Under the pieces are notes generated by a model, which had not been told where the DNA came from, did no database searches, and saw nothing but the letters and a program-made list of their open reading frames with translations. DNA of 64,000 bases from Stenotrophomonas geniculata ATCC 19374 = JCM 13324. Its GTDB lineage: Bacteria > Pseudomonadota > Gammaproteobacteria > Xanthomonadales > Xanthomonadaceae. The position numbers and the translations under genes were made by a program. Positions within the stretch are counted from its first letter, which is position 1; each line of letters opens with the position of its first letter. Of this stretch, positions 50,046-58,964 are shown in pieces. The stretch is from assembly GCF_001431625.1 (NCBI RefSeq), contig NZ_LLXT01000149.1:54806-118805 (forward strand), in the 5' to 3' direction.

Positions 50046-50198
50046 TCGCGGCCTGGTCGCCCGCCTCCCTCCCTCCTGCCGGCAGCGCCGACAGGGTGGG
50101 CGACCCGTCCGCTCCTGCTCTCTCCCCCTCGGTCTACCGCGTGCACCTTCCGGGTGTGCCGGTAACCGGGGGTTCCCCTGCCTGACCAAACGAACCCG

Positions 50199-52442
50199 AT
50201 GACCCGCCATACCGCCCTTTGCCTTGCTGTCTGGATGGCGCTGCCGCTGTCCGCCCACGCTGCTGCCACTGCCGCACCCGATGCGCGCGAATTCGATCGG
50301 GTGCAGGTCACCGCCACCCGCACCGAGCGGGCCGTGAGCGACGTGGCGGCCACCGTGGACGTCATCGACCGTGAGCAGATGGACCGGCACCTGGTGCAGG
50401 ACATCAAGGATCTGGTGCGCTACGAACCGGGCCTGTCGGTCACCCGCAGCGCGACCCGCTTCGGCCTGGATGGTCTCCGCATCCGTGGCCTGGACGGCAA
50501 CCGCGTGCGCATCCAGACCGACGGCATCGTCATGCCGACCCGGTTCGACATCGGTTCGTTCGCCAGTTCCAACCGCAACTTCACCGACCTTGATACGCTC
50601 AAGCGCGTCGAGATCGTGCGTGGCCCGGCCAGCTCGCTGTACGGCTCCGATGCACTCGGCGGCGTGGTCGCGTTCGTGACCAAGGACCCGGCCGACTACC
50701 TCAAGGACGGCAAGAACAGCTACTTCGGCCTGAAGTTCGGCTACGACGGTGAGTGGACGGGCCTGCTTGGCGGTGCCACGGCGGCCTTTGGTGGTGACCA
50801 TTGGAGCGGCCTGGTCAACGTCAACCACCACCAGGGTCAGGAAAACGACAACAAGGGCACGGTGCGCAGCGACAACGATACCCGCACGGCGTCCAATCCG
50901 CAGGATCGCGATGGCCGCAGCCTGCTCAGCAAGCTGGTCTACGCACCGAGCGAGGACCAGCGCTTCCGCCTGACCGTGGAAGGCAACGAAGACACCACCG
51001 ATACCAATGTCCTGTCGGCGATTGCCAGTGTTGCGCCGCGTCCCGGCGCGATGGCTGCCGCAACTGGCATGAAGTCCCACGACACCCAGAAGCGCAACCG
51101 CGTGTCCTTCGCCCACGAAATGGATGCGCTGGACCAGCCGTTCGCCGACAGCCTGCACTGGCAGGTGTACGCGCAGAACAGCGAAACCCGGCAGCAGACC
51201 GACGAAACGCGCACCGACGGCACCCGCCGCCACCGCGTGTTCTCCTTCGACCAGCATGCCTATGGCCTGCAGGCGCAGTTCAACAAGGCGTTCACCACCG
51301 GCAGCGTCGAGCACGCAGTGACCTACGGTTTCGAAGGCACCCGTACCGAGATCCGCCAGAAGCGCGACGGCTACCAGGTCAGCAAGGCGGGCGTGGTCAG
51401 CAACACGGTGTTGCCGGACACCTTCCCGGTGCGTGACTTCCCGATCAGCAAGACCACCGAGCTGGGCCTGTATGCACAGGATGAGATGCGCTTTGCCGAT
51501 GGCAGGCTGTCGCTGGTGCCGGGCGTGCGCGTGGACCGCTACGAGCTGAAGCCGGAAGTGGACAGCATCTTCGCCGAAGACAACCCGACCACGGCCGTGG
51601 CGCAGCTGAAGAAGACCAGCGTGTCGCCGAAGCTGGGCATGGTCTGGCGCTTTACCGACCAGTGGTCGTTGTTCGCCGGTTATGCGCGTGGCTTCCGATC
51701 GCCGCCGTACAACGACGTCAACATCGGCCTGACCAATGTCGCCTTCCGCTATACCGCCATCGCCAATCCGGACCTGAAGCCCGAAACCAGCGACGGCTAC
51801 GAACTGGGCCTGCGCTTCATCGCGCCGGCGGCGTACGTCAGCGTCAGCGGCTACTACAACGACTACAAGGATTTCATCCAGTCCAACGTCGATACCGGCC
51901 GCAACGCACAGGGTTTGACCGTGTTCCAGTCGCAGAACATCGCCGAAGCACGCATCTATGGCGCGGAAATGAAGGCCGGCATCGAGTTCGGCGAGCTCAG
52001 CCCGGCGCTGAAGGGCTGGGCGCTGCGCAGTGCGTTGGCATGGTCGCGTGGTGACAACCGGACCGATGACGAGCCGCTGGCCTCGGTCGATCCGCTTCGC
52101 GGCACGCTGGGCCTGATGTACGACACCGATACCTGGGGCGTCGAACTGGCCGGCACCTTCGTACAGCGCAAGAAGCGCCTGCCGCCGCCTGCCGCGCAGA
52201 CCAATCCGAACGCACCGGCACCCTTCGTCTACCAGCCGGCCGGCTACGGCGTGCTGGACCTGATGGCGCACTGGAACTTCGCACCGGGTGCCACCTTCAA
52301 TGTCGGCGTGTTCAACCTGGCCGACAAGCGCTACATCGAATGGTCGTCGATCACCCCGAGCCTGATCACCAATCGCGCACTGAGCGATCGTTTCAGCAGC
52401 CCGGGCCGCACCTTCTCCGCCAGCCTTGCCGTTTCCTGGTGA
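50199..52442 (+). CDS. TonB-dependent heme/hemoglobin receptor
   Basis: Outer-membrane receptor of 747 residues with a signal peptide (about 1-22), a TonB box-like FDRVQVTATR, a plug domain (LVRYEPGLSV, IRGLDGNRVRIQTDG, VEIVRGPASSLYGSDALGG) and a beta barrel ending in the aromatic SASLAVSW. The FRSPPYNDVNIGLTN region and the NPDLKPETSDGYELGLR motif fit the HmuR/HemR family. It imports heme using TonB energy. It sits in the Fur-controlled hemP locus. Confidence 0.93.
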   Translation: MTRHTALCLAVWMALPLSAHAAATAAPDAREFDRVQVTATRTERAVSDVAATVDVIDREQMDRHLVQDIKDLVRYEPGLSVTRSATRFGLDGLRIRGLDGNRVRIQTDGIVMPTRFDIGSFASSNRNFTDLDTLKRVEIVRGPASSLYGSDALGGVVAFVTKDPADYLKDGKNSYFGLKFGYDGEWTGLLGGATAAFGGDHWSGLVNVNHHQGQENDNKGTVRSDNDTRTASNPQDRDGRSLLSKLVYAPSEDQRFRLTVEGNEDTTDTNVLSAIASVAPRPGAMAAATGMKSHDTQKRNRVSFAHEMDALDQPFADSLHWQVYAQNSETRQQTDETRTDGTRRHRVFSFDQHAYGLQAQFNKAFTTGSVEHAVTYGFEGTRTEIRQKRDGYQVSKAGVVSNTVLPDTFPVRDFPISKTTELGLYAQDEMRFADGRLSLVPGVRVDRYELKPEVDSIFAEDNPTTAVAQLKKTSVSPKLGMVWRFTDQWSLFAGYARGFRSPPYNDVNIGLTNVAFRYTAIANPDLKPETSDGYELGLRFIAPAAYVSVSGYYNDYKDFIQSNVDTGRNAQGLTVFQSQNIAEARIYGAEMKAGIEFGELSPALKGWALRSALAWSRGDNRTDDEPLASVDPLRGTLGLMYDTDTWGVELAGTFVQRKKRLPPPAAQTNPNAPAPFVYQPAGYGVLDLMAHWNFAPGATFNVGVFNLADKRYIEWSSITPSLITNRALSDRFSSPGRTFSASLAVSW

Positions 52443-52446
52443 CCTC

Positions 52447-53046
52447 ATGAGCCGAGCACTGTCCGCACGCAGGAATGACTCCAGCGCCGCGCCGCACAGC
52501 GGGGCCTGGCCGACCCCGGCACAGCTGGCCACGCTCGGCACCGTGTTGTGCCTGTACCACGCTGACGGCAACGAGCTGGGTGGCTGGCGCCAGGCCGTAC
52601 GCGTGCACGCCTGCCAGGGCGTGGACAGCGAGGGCCTGCGCGAAAGCCTGTGCTTCCTCGATGGCCGCGGCCGCTGCGTGTGGCGTTTGTACCTGCTGCC
52701 GGACAGCGATTTCCTGGCCTGGGACCGCTTGGTCGCGGCGCTGCCGCCCGGACCGGAACACGACAGCGAGGCGAGCGTTGGCGAACGCCTGTGGCGGCGC
52801 CTGGCCGGCCATCTCGGCGGCCAGCGCTGGCGCCTGTGCGCGCTGCGCCTGCACGCCGCCGACGATGGCCGCACCCTGGCGGCCAGCCTGTCGACCCTGT
52901 CCTCGCTGGGCGCGGCCACCGCGCGCCGCATCGCACGCCTGGAAGGTGCCGAAGGCGAGCTGGCGATCGACGACTGCTGCTGTGCCGACGCCGCCCGGCG
53001 CCCGGCGCCGCGGATCCCCGGCGACCTGCCGCTGATCCGCCTGTGA
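52447..53046 (+). CDS. Heme-locus protein of unknown function
   Basis: A 199-residue soluble protein beginning 4 bases after the receptor stop, so surely in the same operon. No domain is recognised. It has a central Trp/Leu-rich segment (RCVWRLYLLPDSDFLAWDRLV) and a late DDCCCADAARRP cluster of three consecutive cysteines followed by a basic Pro-rich tail. The length and cytoplasmic character would suit a heme-handling or -degrading partner, but it does not show HmuS/ChuX motifs. Confidence 0.75.
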   Translation: MSRALSARRNDSSAAPHSGAWPTPAQLATLGTVLCLYHADGNELGGWRQAVRVHACQGVDSEGLRESLCFLDGRGRCVWRLYLLPDSDFLAWDRLVAALPPGPEHDSEASVGERLWRRLAGHLGGQRWRLCALRLHAADDGRTLAASLSTLSSLGAATARRIARLEGAEGELAIDDCCCADAARRPAPRIPGDLPLIRL

Positions 53047-53119
53047 CCCTCTCCTGATGGAACGCCCGTTGGCCACGGATGGCCGCTCAATGAATCTGCA
53101 ACCCCGAAGGAAGACCCCG

Positions 53120-54046
53120 ATGAAGCTCCAGACAGCCAGCGCCATGCTGCTGCTCGCCGCCAGCGGCGTGGCCAGCGCGCAGCCCTCCGATATCGCCCGC
53201 GACCACGACAGCATCCTTGCCATGCAGGGTGAGTACACCGTGGACTTCGCGTTCGACGAGACCGTGCTGCTGAAGCCGGGCTACGAGCGTGCACCGGCGA
53301 TGCGCAGCGGTGGCAGCGAAGTGGTCATCGTGGTCGAGGACACGCCGAAGCGCATCGTGCTGCAGCACCTGCTGCTGGATGAGAAGAGCGGCCACATCAC
53401 CAAGCACTGGCGCCAGGACTGGGTGTATGAGGCACCGAACCGTTTCGAGTTCAGTGCCGACCAGACCTGGAAGGTGCGCAGCATTCCGGCGGCGGTGAAC
53501 CAGGGCGCGTGGACCCAGTGCGTGTACGAAGTGAGCGACGCACCGCGCTACTGCGGCACCGGCACCTGGACCTACACCAACAACGTGCCGAGCTGGACCA
53601 GCGACCTGAGCTGGCGCCCGCTGCCGCGCCGTGAGTACACCAAGCGCAGCGACTACAACGCGCTGGCCGTGATCAACCGCCACACGCTGACCCCGAACGG
53701 CTGGACCCACGAACAGTTCAACACCAAGGTGCAGCGCAACGCCGACGGCAGCCAGGTGGAGATCGCACGCGAGTTCGGCTTCAACGACTACGTGAAGACC
53801 ACCGAGATCGACTTCACCCCGGCGCGTGACTACTGGAAGGCGACTGCCGGTTACTGGGCCAAGGTGCGCCAGCGCTGGGACGGTTTCCTGGCCCAGGCCC
53901 CGGGCGTGCACCTGAAGACCAGGATCGACGGCATGGCGATGATCATTCCGCTGTTCACCCAGGCCGAAGAAATCCAGTCCGGCAAGAAGGTGAAGGACAC
54001 GCAGATCGACGACGTGTTCGCCAAGTACGTGGAAAAAGCCCAGTAG
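53120..54046 (+). CDS. Exported DUF6607-type protein in heme locus
   Basis: A 308-residue protein with a signal peptide (about 1-20, LLLAASGVASAQ). The body is rich in Trp and Tyr (KHWRQDWVYEAPNRFEF, WTQCVYEVSDAPRYCGTGTWTY, RREYTKRSDYNAL), consistent with a beta-rich periplasmic or lipocalin-like fold. I associate it with DUF6607, seen next to heme receptors. The start at ATG 53120 has GAAGGAAG upstream. Its TAG stop lies in the head of a GTAG palindrome. Confidence 0.75.
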   Translation: MKLQTASAMLLLAASGVASAQPSDIARDHDSILAMQGEYTVDFAFDETVLLKPGYERAPAMRSGGSEVVIVVEDTPKRIVLQHLLLDEKSGHITKHWRQDWVYEAPNRFEFSADQTWKVRSIPAAVNQGAWTQCVYEVSDAPRYCGTGTWTYTNNVPSWTSDLSWRPLPRREYTKRSDYNALAVINRHTLTPNGWTHEQFNTKVQRNADGSQVEIAREFGFNDYVKTTEIDFTPARDYWKATAGYWAKVRQRWDGFLAQAPGVHLKTRIDGMAMIIPLFTQAEEIQSGKKVKDTQIDDVFAKYVEKAQ

Positions 54047-54066
54047 ATCCACGCCATGCGTGGATG
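54043..54066 (+). repeat. SMAG-like palindrome overlapping a stop codon
   Basis: GTAG followed by ATCCACGCCATGCGTGGATG. The TAG (54044-54046) ends the DUF6607-type gene. It is the third member of the subfamily at 43490 and 46129. Confidence 0.85.
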
Positions 54067-54108
54067 TGCTTGTTCCTTGAACACTGGCAACGCCGTCATG
54101 TGTTCTTG

Positions 54109-54132
54109 GTAAGTGCCGAGCTTGCTCGGCAC
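54109..54132 (+). repeat. SMAG-like palindrome
   Basis: GTAAGTGCCGAGC / GCTCGGCAC around TT. It is in the same orientation as 54043 and lies just after the convergent permease gene's 3' end. Confidence 0.6.
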
Positions 54133-54153
54133 GCGCCCCGGTCCGGCGCCGCC

Positions 54154-56670
54154 TCAGGCCTCGCGCAGGGCCAGTGCCGGTGGCGTATGCAGGATCGCCC
54201 GCGTACCCCACCAGCCGGCCAGCAGGCTCAACCCGATACCGGCCACGCCGCCGATCAGCAGGCCCGGCCACGGCGGCAGCAACTGCAGCTCGAACACCTT
54301 CTGCGAGACCGCCACACCGATGGCGGCCGCCGCCCCCACTGCCAGCAACGCGGCCAGGGTGCCCAGCGCGCCGAATTCCACCAGCACCGCGCCGCGCAGC
54401 TGCCGCCGGGTCGCGCCCAGCGTGCGCAGCACCGCGCTGTCGTAGCGACGCTCGCCCGCCGTGGCCTGCAGCGCGGCCAGCAGCACCAGTACGCCGGCCA
54501 GCAGGCTGAACACCATCACCAGCTGCACCGCCTGTGCCACCCGTTCCATCACATCGCGCACCTGCGAGATCACCGCATCCACGTCCAGCAGCGACAGGTT
54601 GGGCTGCGCGCGTACCAGCTCGCCCAGTCCGGCTGCCTTGCCGGGCGGCAGATGGAACGCCGACAGCAGGTTGTGCGGGGTGTCGCCCACCGCATTCGGG
54701 TTCAGCAGCACGAAGAAGTTCGGCCGGAAGGTGTTCCAGTCCGCCTTGCGCACGCTGGTGACGGTGAACTCGCGCTCCTGTTCGCCCACGGCAATGGCGA
54801 TGCGGTCGCCCGGATGCACGCCGTAGCGCTTGGCCCAGCCGATTTCCACCGATGCTTGCGGCGCCGTGCTGTCGGCCTTCCAGAACGTGCCGTTCAGCAG
54901 CGTGTTGGCCGGCGGGAAGCTGCTGCGCCAGCTGAAGTTCAACGGCCGGTTTTCATCATCGTCGTCCCGCTGTGCTTCGCCTGACGCTGGCTGCCCGCTC
55001 TGTTCCGGCGAGCGGTCCACGCGCAGCGGCGGCTTGCCGTTGATCGCGATCAGACGGCCGGTGGCCATCGGTTCGATGCTGGCGTCGTTGGCGCCCAGCC
55101 CGCGCAGCGCTGCCAGCACGCTGTCGCGTTGCTCGGGCTGGATGTTGATCAGGAAGTAGTTCGGTGTATCCGCAGGCAACCGCTCGCGCCACTGCTGCAG
55201 CAGGCCGGGACCGGTCACTGCCAGCAACAGCAGCGCGCACAGCGACAGTGACAAGCCCACCAGCTGCATCACCGCCAGCATCCGGCGCCGGGTCAGCGCC
55301 GCCAGGCCCAACCGCCAGTGGCCGTGCAGGCGATGCTGCAGGCCGCGCATCAACTGCAGCAGCACGAAACCGACCACGCCGGCCGCCACCGCCAGCCCGC
55401 CCAGACCCCCCAGCACCCACAAGGCCAGCTTGAGGTCGCCGGTGACCTGCACCGCCAGCACCAGGCTGGCCCCCAGCGCGGCCACATAGGCCAGCAGCGA
55501 GGCCGGTGGCAGCGTGGCGAAGGAACGGTTGAGTACGCGCATTGGCGGCACCCCGCGCAGGCGCAGCAGCGGTGGCAGGCCGAAGCCGAACAGCAGCAAC
55601 AGGCCGATGCCGGCACCGGTCAGCGCCGGCATTGCCTCCGGCAGTGGCAGGCGCTGCGGCACCAGGCTGCCCAGCACCTGTACCAGCCCTTCCTGGGCGG
55701 CTATGCCCAGGCCGATGCCGAGCGCACAGGCTGGCACCGCCAGCATCAGCAGCTGCAGTGCCAGGCCGAGCAGGATGTCGCGCTGGCGCGCACCGAGGCA
55801 GCGCAGGATCGCCACCTGGTCGATGCGGCGCAGGGCGAAGCGGTTGGCCGCCAATGCGGTGGCCACGCCCGCCAGCAGCACCGCCAGCAGCGCGCTCAGG
55901 CCGAGGAAGCGGCCGGCCAGGTCGAAGGCCTGGCGCACGCCGCGCTGGGTGTCATCCACGCTCAGCAGGCGCAGGCCCTTCACCTGTGGCAGCAGCCACT
56001 CGCGCAGGGACGCGATCTGCCCCGCCGGTCCCGCAAACATCAGCCGGTAGTTGATGCGGCTGCCGGGGCCGAGCAGGCCGGTGCCTTCCACATCAGCACG
56101 GTTGACCAGCAGGGTGGGGGATAGGGTCAACAGGTCGCCACCGGCATCCGGCTCGGCCTCGATGATGCCGGCAATACGCAGCGTGCCGGCGCCGAATTCG
56201 AGGTCATCGCCGGTCTTCAGCCCCAGCCCCTGCAGCAGGCGCGGGTCGGCATAGGCCTGGCCCTTGGGGGGCATGCCGGCCTCGGCGATCAGCGCGCCAC
56301 CGGGCGTGCTGCGCACCCGCAGCGTGCCGCGCAGTGGATAGCCCGCCTGCACCGCCTTGATGCTGGCCATCTGGCTGGCATCACCGTTGAACAGCACGCT
56401 GCCGAAGCTGGCGATGCGGGTGAAGGCCAGTCCACGCCGCTGCGCCTCGTCGGCGAACGCCTGCGGCGGGTCATCGCGCCCGGCAATGCCGAGGTCACCG
56501 CCGAGCATTTCCGCTGCGCTGCCGGTCAGTGCTAGGTTGACCCGGTTCACCAGCGTGCCGACTGCGGTCATCACTGCCACGCCCAGCACCAGTGCGGCGA
56601 ACACGGTCAGCAGGTCGCCGGCCAGCGCCTCGCGGCGCAGCGCGCGCCACGCGTGCCGCAGCAGGTTCAT
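54154..56670 (-). CDS. ybbP: ABC transporter permease, YbbP/FtsX family
   Basis: An 838-residue permease with two FtsX-type units: an N-terminal helix, a large periplasmic domain (about 45-250), about six central membrane helices, a second periplasmic domain (about 520-700) and three or four C-terminal helices. It is the YbbP partner of YbbA, encoded next to TesA as in E. coli. The system is thought to move or extract lipophilic substrates from the inner membrane. ATG 56670 overlaps the ATPase stop by 4 bases. Confidence 0.9.
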   Translation of the reverse strand: MNLLRHAWRALRREALAGDLLTVFAALVLGVAVMTAVGTLVNRVNLALTGSAAEMLGGDLGIAGRDDPPQAFADEAQRRGLAFTRIASFGSVLFNGDASQMASIKAVQAGYPLRGTLRVRSTPGGALIAEAGMPPKGQAYADPRLLQGLGLKTGDDLEFGAGTLRIAGIIEAEPDAGGDLLTLSPTLLVNRADVEGTGLLGPGSRINYRLMFAGPAGQIASLREWLLPQVKGLRLLSVDDTQRGVRQAFDLAGRFLGLSALLAVLLAGVATALAANRFALRRIDQVAILRCLGARQRDILLGLALQLLMLAVPACALGIGLGIAAQEGLVQVLGSLVPQRLPLPEAMPALTGAGIGLLLLFGFGLPPLLRLRGVPPMRVLNRSFATLPPASLLAYVAALGASLVLAVQVTGDLKLALWVLGGLGGLAVAAGVVGFVLLQLMRGLQHRLHGHWRLGLAALTRRRMLAVMQLVGLSLSLCALLLLAVTGPGLLQQWRERLPADTPNYFLINIQPEQRDSVLAALRGLGANDASIEPMATGRLIAINGKPPLRVDRSPEQSGQPASGEAQRDDDDENRPLNFSWRSSFPPANTLLNGTFWKADSTAPQASVEIGWAKRYGVHPGDRIAIAVGEQEREFTVTSVRKADWNTFRPNFFVLLNPNAVGDTPHNLLSAFHLPPGKAAGLGELVRAQPNLSLLDVDAVISQVRDVMERVAQAVQLVMVFSLLAGVLVLLAALQATAGERRYDSAVLRTLGATRRQLRGAVLVEFGALGTLAALLAVGAAAAIGVAVSQKVFELQLLPPWPGLLIGGVAGIGLSLLAGWWGTRAILHTPPALALREA

Positions 56671-57314
56671 GCCTGCGCCCCACGCTCGACCGGCAGCAGG
56701 CGGCCGTTGTCGATGCGGTGGATGTACTGGCAACGCTGGGCCAGGCGCAGGTCGTGGGTGACCAGCACCAGCGTGGTGCCGCTGCTCGCGTTGAGTTCGA
56801 ACAGCAGGTCGCTGATGTGCTGGCCGGTGGCGTGGTCCAGCGAGCCGGTCGGTTCGTCGGCGAACAGGATGCGTGGGCGGGTGACGAAGGCGCGCGCCAG
56901 TGCCACGCGCTGCTGCTCGCCGCCGGACAGCTGGCGCGGGTAGTGGCGAGCGCGATGGGCCAGGCCGACCTGGGCCAGCACTTCATCGACCCGTACGCGG
57001 TCCTCGCGCCCGGCCAGCTCCAGTGGCAGCGCCACGTTCTCGGCGGCGGTCAGCGCCGGCAGCAGGTGGAAGCTCTGGAAGACGAAACCGACCTCGCGTG
57101 CGCGCAGCTGGGCACGTGCTTCCTCATCCAGTGCCGCCAGATCCTGCCCGGCGAGGCCTATGCGGCCGCGGCTGGGCAGGTCCAGCCCGGCCAGCAGGCC
57201 GAGCAGGGTGGTCTTGCCGGAACCGGAGGCGCCGACGATGGCCGCGCTGGTGCCTTCATGGACGGTCAGGGTGATGTTGTCCAGTATGTGGACTTCACCC
57301 TCCGGGCCCTGCAC
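56667..57314 (-). CDS. ybbA: ABC transporter ATPase, YbbA family
   Basis: ATPase of at least 215 residues. Walker A GASGSGKTT, Q-loop FVFQSFHLLP, signature LSGGEQQRVALARA, Walker B ILFADEPTGSLD and the H-loop VTHD are intact. The start is uncertain. The GTG at 57314 cuts into the first beta-strand, since the in-frame upstream codons read VAIAVDQVGKS, which belongs to the fold. No ATG, GTG or TTG occurs upstream before tesA; a CTG at 57368 would add 18 residues. It is divergent from tesA, with very little space between. Confidence 0.9.
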   Translation of the reverse strand: MQGPEGEVHILDNITLTVHEGTSAAIVGASGSGKTTLLGLLAGLDLPSRGRIGLAGQDLAALDEEARAQLRAREVGFVFQSFHLLPALTAAENVALPLELAGREDRVRVDEVLAQVGLAHRARHYPRQLSGGEQQRVALARAFVTRPRILFADEPTGSLDHATGQHISDLLFELNASSGTTLVLVTHDLRLAQRCQYIHRIDNGRLLPVERGAQA

Positions 57315-57389
57315 GGATTTGCCGACCTGGTCGACGGCGATGGCAACGGACGCGCTGCGGGGGGACAGGCTGTCGATGAGGAGACTCCA

Positions 57390-58034
57390 ATGCGCAAGAC
57401 GGGATGGAGCCGGCGAGCCGGCGTGATGATGGTGCTGCTGCTAGGGTTCCTGCTGCTGCCCGGGCTGGCCTGTGCCAAAGGTCCGGCCGGCACCGTGCTG
57501 GTCCTGGGCGACAGCCTCAGTGCAGCCCACAATATCCCCGTCGACGCCGGCTGGGTCAGCCTGCTGCAGCAGCGGGTCAGGCAGCAGTCGAAAACCCCGG
57601 CACGCATCGTCAACGCCAGCATGAGCGGGGAAACCACCGCCGGCGCGCTGACCCGCCTGCCGGGCCTGCTGGCGAAGGAAAAACCGACCGTGGTGGTGAT
57701 TGCCCTCGGCGGCAATGACGCGCTGCGCGGACTGACCCCGGCGCAGGTGCAGGGCAACTTGGAAAAGATGGTGCAGGCCAGCCAGAAGGGCGGTGCCAAG
57801 GTGCTGCTGCTGGGCATCGACGTGCCGCCCAACTACGGCCCGGCCTACCGCCAGCGCCTGGCGGCCGCCTACAAGGCGCTGGCCACGCAGTACAAGGTGC
57901 CGCTGCTGCCGTTCCTGCTGGAGGGCGTGGCCCTGCAGCCGGGCATGATGCAGGCCGATGGCCTGCACCCGACCGCACAGGCGCAGCCGAAGGTGCTGGA
58001 CAACGTCTGGCCGCTGCTGCGCCCTCTGCTCTGA
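57390..58034 (+). CDS. tesA: Multifunctional acyl-CoA thioesterase/lysophospholipase TesA
   Basis: Periplasmic SGNH hydrolase of 214 residues with a signal peptide (about 1-29, LLLGFLLLPGLACA). Block I GDSLSA holds the nucleophile near Ser42, block III is GGNDALRG, and block V DGLHPTAQAQ supplies Asp and His. It cleaves acyl thioesters and lysophospholipids. GAGGAG lies before the ATG. Divergent pairing with ybbAP is conserved and suggests a common lipid-related pathway. Confidence 0.93.
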   Translation: MRKTGWSRRAGVMMVLLLGFLLLPGLACAKGPAGTVLVLGDSLSAAHNIPVDAGWVSLLQQRVRQQSKTPARIVNASMSGETTAGALTRLPGLLAKEKPTVVVIALGGNDALRGLTPAQVQGNLEKMVQASQKGGAKVLLLGIDVPPNYGPAYRQRLAAAYKALATQYKVPLLPFLLEGVALQPGMMQADGLHPTAQAQPKVLDNVWPLLRPLL

Positions 58035-58043
58035 ACGATTTAC

Positions 58044-58109
58044 TTCCCTCTTGACGGAACTTCACATCGCGTCCACCGTCGATCCGGCATGTTTCACAAA
58101 GCTGAAGTT
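58044..58109 (+). promoter_or_regulatory. ACTTC repeats upstream of response regulator
   Basis: ACTTC occurs at 58044 and 58061 (17 bases apart), and TGAAGTT at 58103 is the reverse complement of AACTTCA (58060-58066). TTGACG at 58053 may be a -35. Such repeats are plausible regulator half-sites, but no consensus is known to me. Confidence 0.35.
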
Positions 58110-58121
58110 AGAGGGAATCAC

Positions 58122-58835
58122 ATGCGTCAGACGAAGGAGACCTCCGGCTTGGTGCTGGTGGTCGAAGACAACCGCAACATCTCCGAGATGATCGGGGAAT
58201 ACCTGGAAGGTCGCGGCTTTGAAGTCGACTATGCACAGGACGGCCTGGATGGCTACCGCCTTGCGGCGGAAAACAGCTATGACGTCGTGGTGCTCGACTT
58301 GATGTTGCCGCGCCTGGATGGCATCGAAGTGTGCCGTCGCCTGCGCAACGATGCGCGCAAGTCCACCCCGGTGCTGATGCTCACGGCACGCGACACGCTG
58401 GACGACAAGCTCACCGGCCTCGGTTTCGGCGCCGATGACTACCTGACCAAGCCGTTCGCGATCCAGGAGCTGGAAGCCCGCCTGCGCGCGCTGATCCGCC
58501 GCGAACGTCGCCAGGTGGGGTCGGAAGTGCTCAAGGTCGCCGACCTGGTGCTCGATCCGGTCAGCATGCGTGCCACCCGTGCCGGTACCGAGCTGCAGCT
58601 GTCGCCGATCGGCCTGCGCCTGCTGACCATCCTGATGCGCGAATCGCCGCGCGTGGTCACCCGCCAGGAGATCGAACGCGAGATCTGGGGCAACGGCCTG
58701 CCGGATTCGGACACCCTGCGCAGCCATCTGTACAACCTGCGCAAGATCATCGACAAGCCGTTCGACCGTCCGCTGCTGCATACCGTGCAGAGTGCCGGCT
58801 ACCGCATTGCCGACATCGCCCAGCCGATGGCCTGA
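58122..58835 (+). CDS. OmpR-family response regulator
   Basis: A 237-residue regulator: receiver domain (about 8-125) with the phospho-acceptor Asp near 59 in VVVLDLMLPRLDG, the switch Thr in LMLTARD and Lys in YLTKPF, then a winged-helix domain (about 140-232: LSPIGLRLLTILMRESPRVVTR, SHLYNLRKIIDKPF). ATG 58122 (MRQTKETSG) has AGAGGG upstream. It pairs with the kinase gene 155 bases downstream. The stimulus and targets cannot be read from sequence. Confidence 0.92.
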   Translation: MRQTKETSGLVLVVEDNRNISEMIGEYLEGRGFEVDYAQDGLDGYRLAAENSYDVVVLDLMLPRLDGIEVCRRLRNDARKSTPVLMLTARDTLDDKLTGLGFGADDYLTKPFAIQELEARLRALIRRERRQVGSEVLKVADLVLDPVSMRATRAGTELQLSPIGLRLLTILMRESPRVVTRQEIEREIWGNGLPDSDTLRSHLYNLRKIIDKPFDRPLLHTVQSAGYRIADIAQPMA

Positions 58836-58861
58836 GCAGGCCCGCGCCGGTGCAGCCGCAG

Positions 58862-58884
58862 GCCGGGCCGGGCTGCGGCCCGGC
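58862..58884 (+). terminator. Hairpin between regulator and kinase genes
   Basis: Perfect 8-bp stem GCCGGGCC / GGCCCGGC with a 7-base loop, 26 bases after the regulator stop. It lacks a T-tract and may attenuate rather than stop transcription. Confidence 0.4.
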
Positions 58885-58958
58885 ACAAGGGCAGGGGATG
58901 ATCGTCCGGCAGTGCCGCCGGTCATCGCCCGTGCATCCCAACGGCGCGGTGCGCTGCC

Positions 58959-58964
58959 TATAAT
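58959..58964 (+). promoter_or_regulatory. -10 element upstream of kinase gene
   Basis: A perfect TATAAT, 27 bases before the kinase ATG. The -35 region is GC-rich (best TGCATC at 21 bases), so promoter strength is uncertain. Confidence 0.5.

Noticed and set aside
49815..53294. A 1,159-codon open frame antisense to the whole heme locus
   Set aside because: It mirrors the codon structure of the heme receptor and neighbours, is rich in Arg/Gln/His/Ala, and shows no domain. This is the usual GC-rich antisense shadow.
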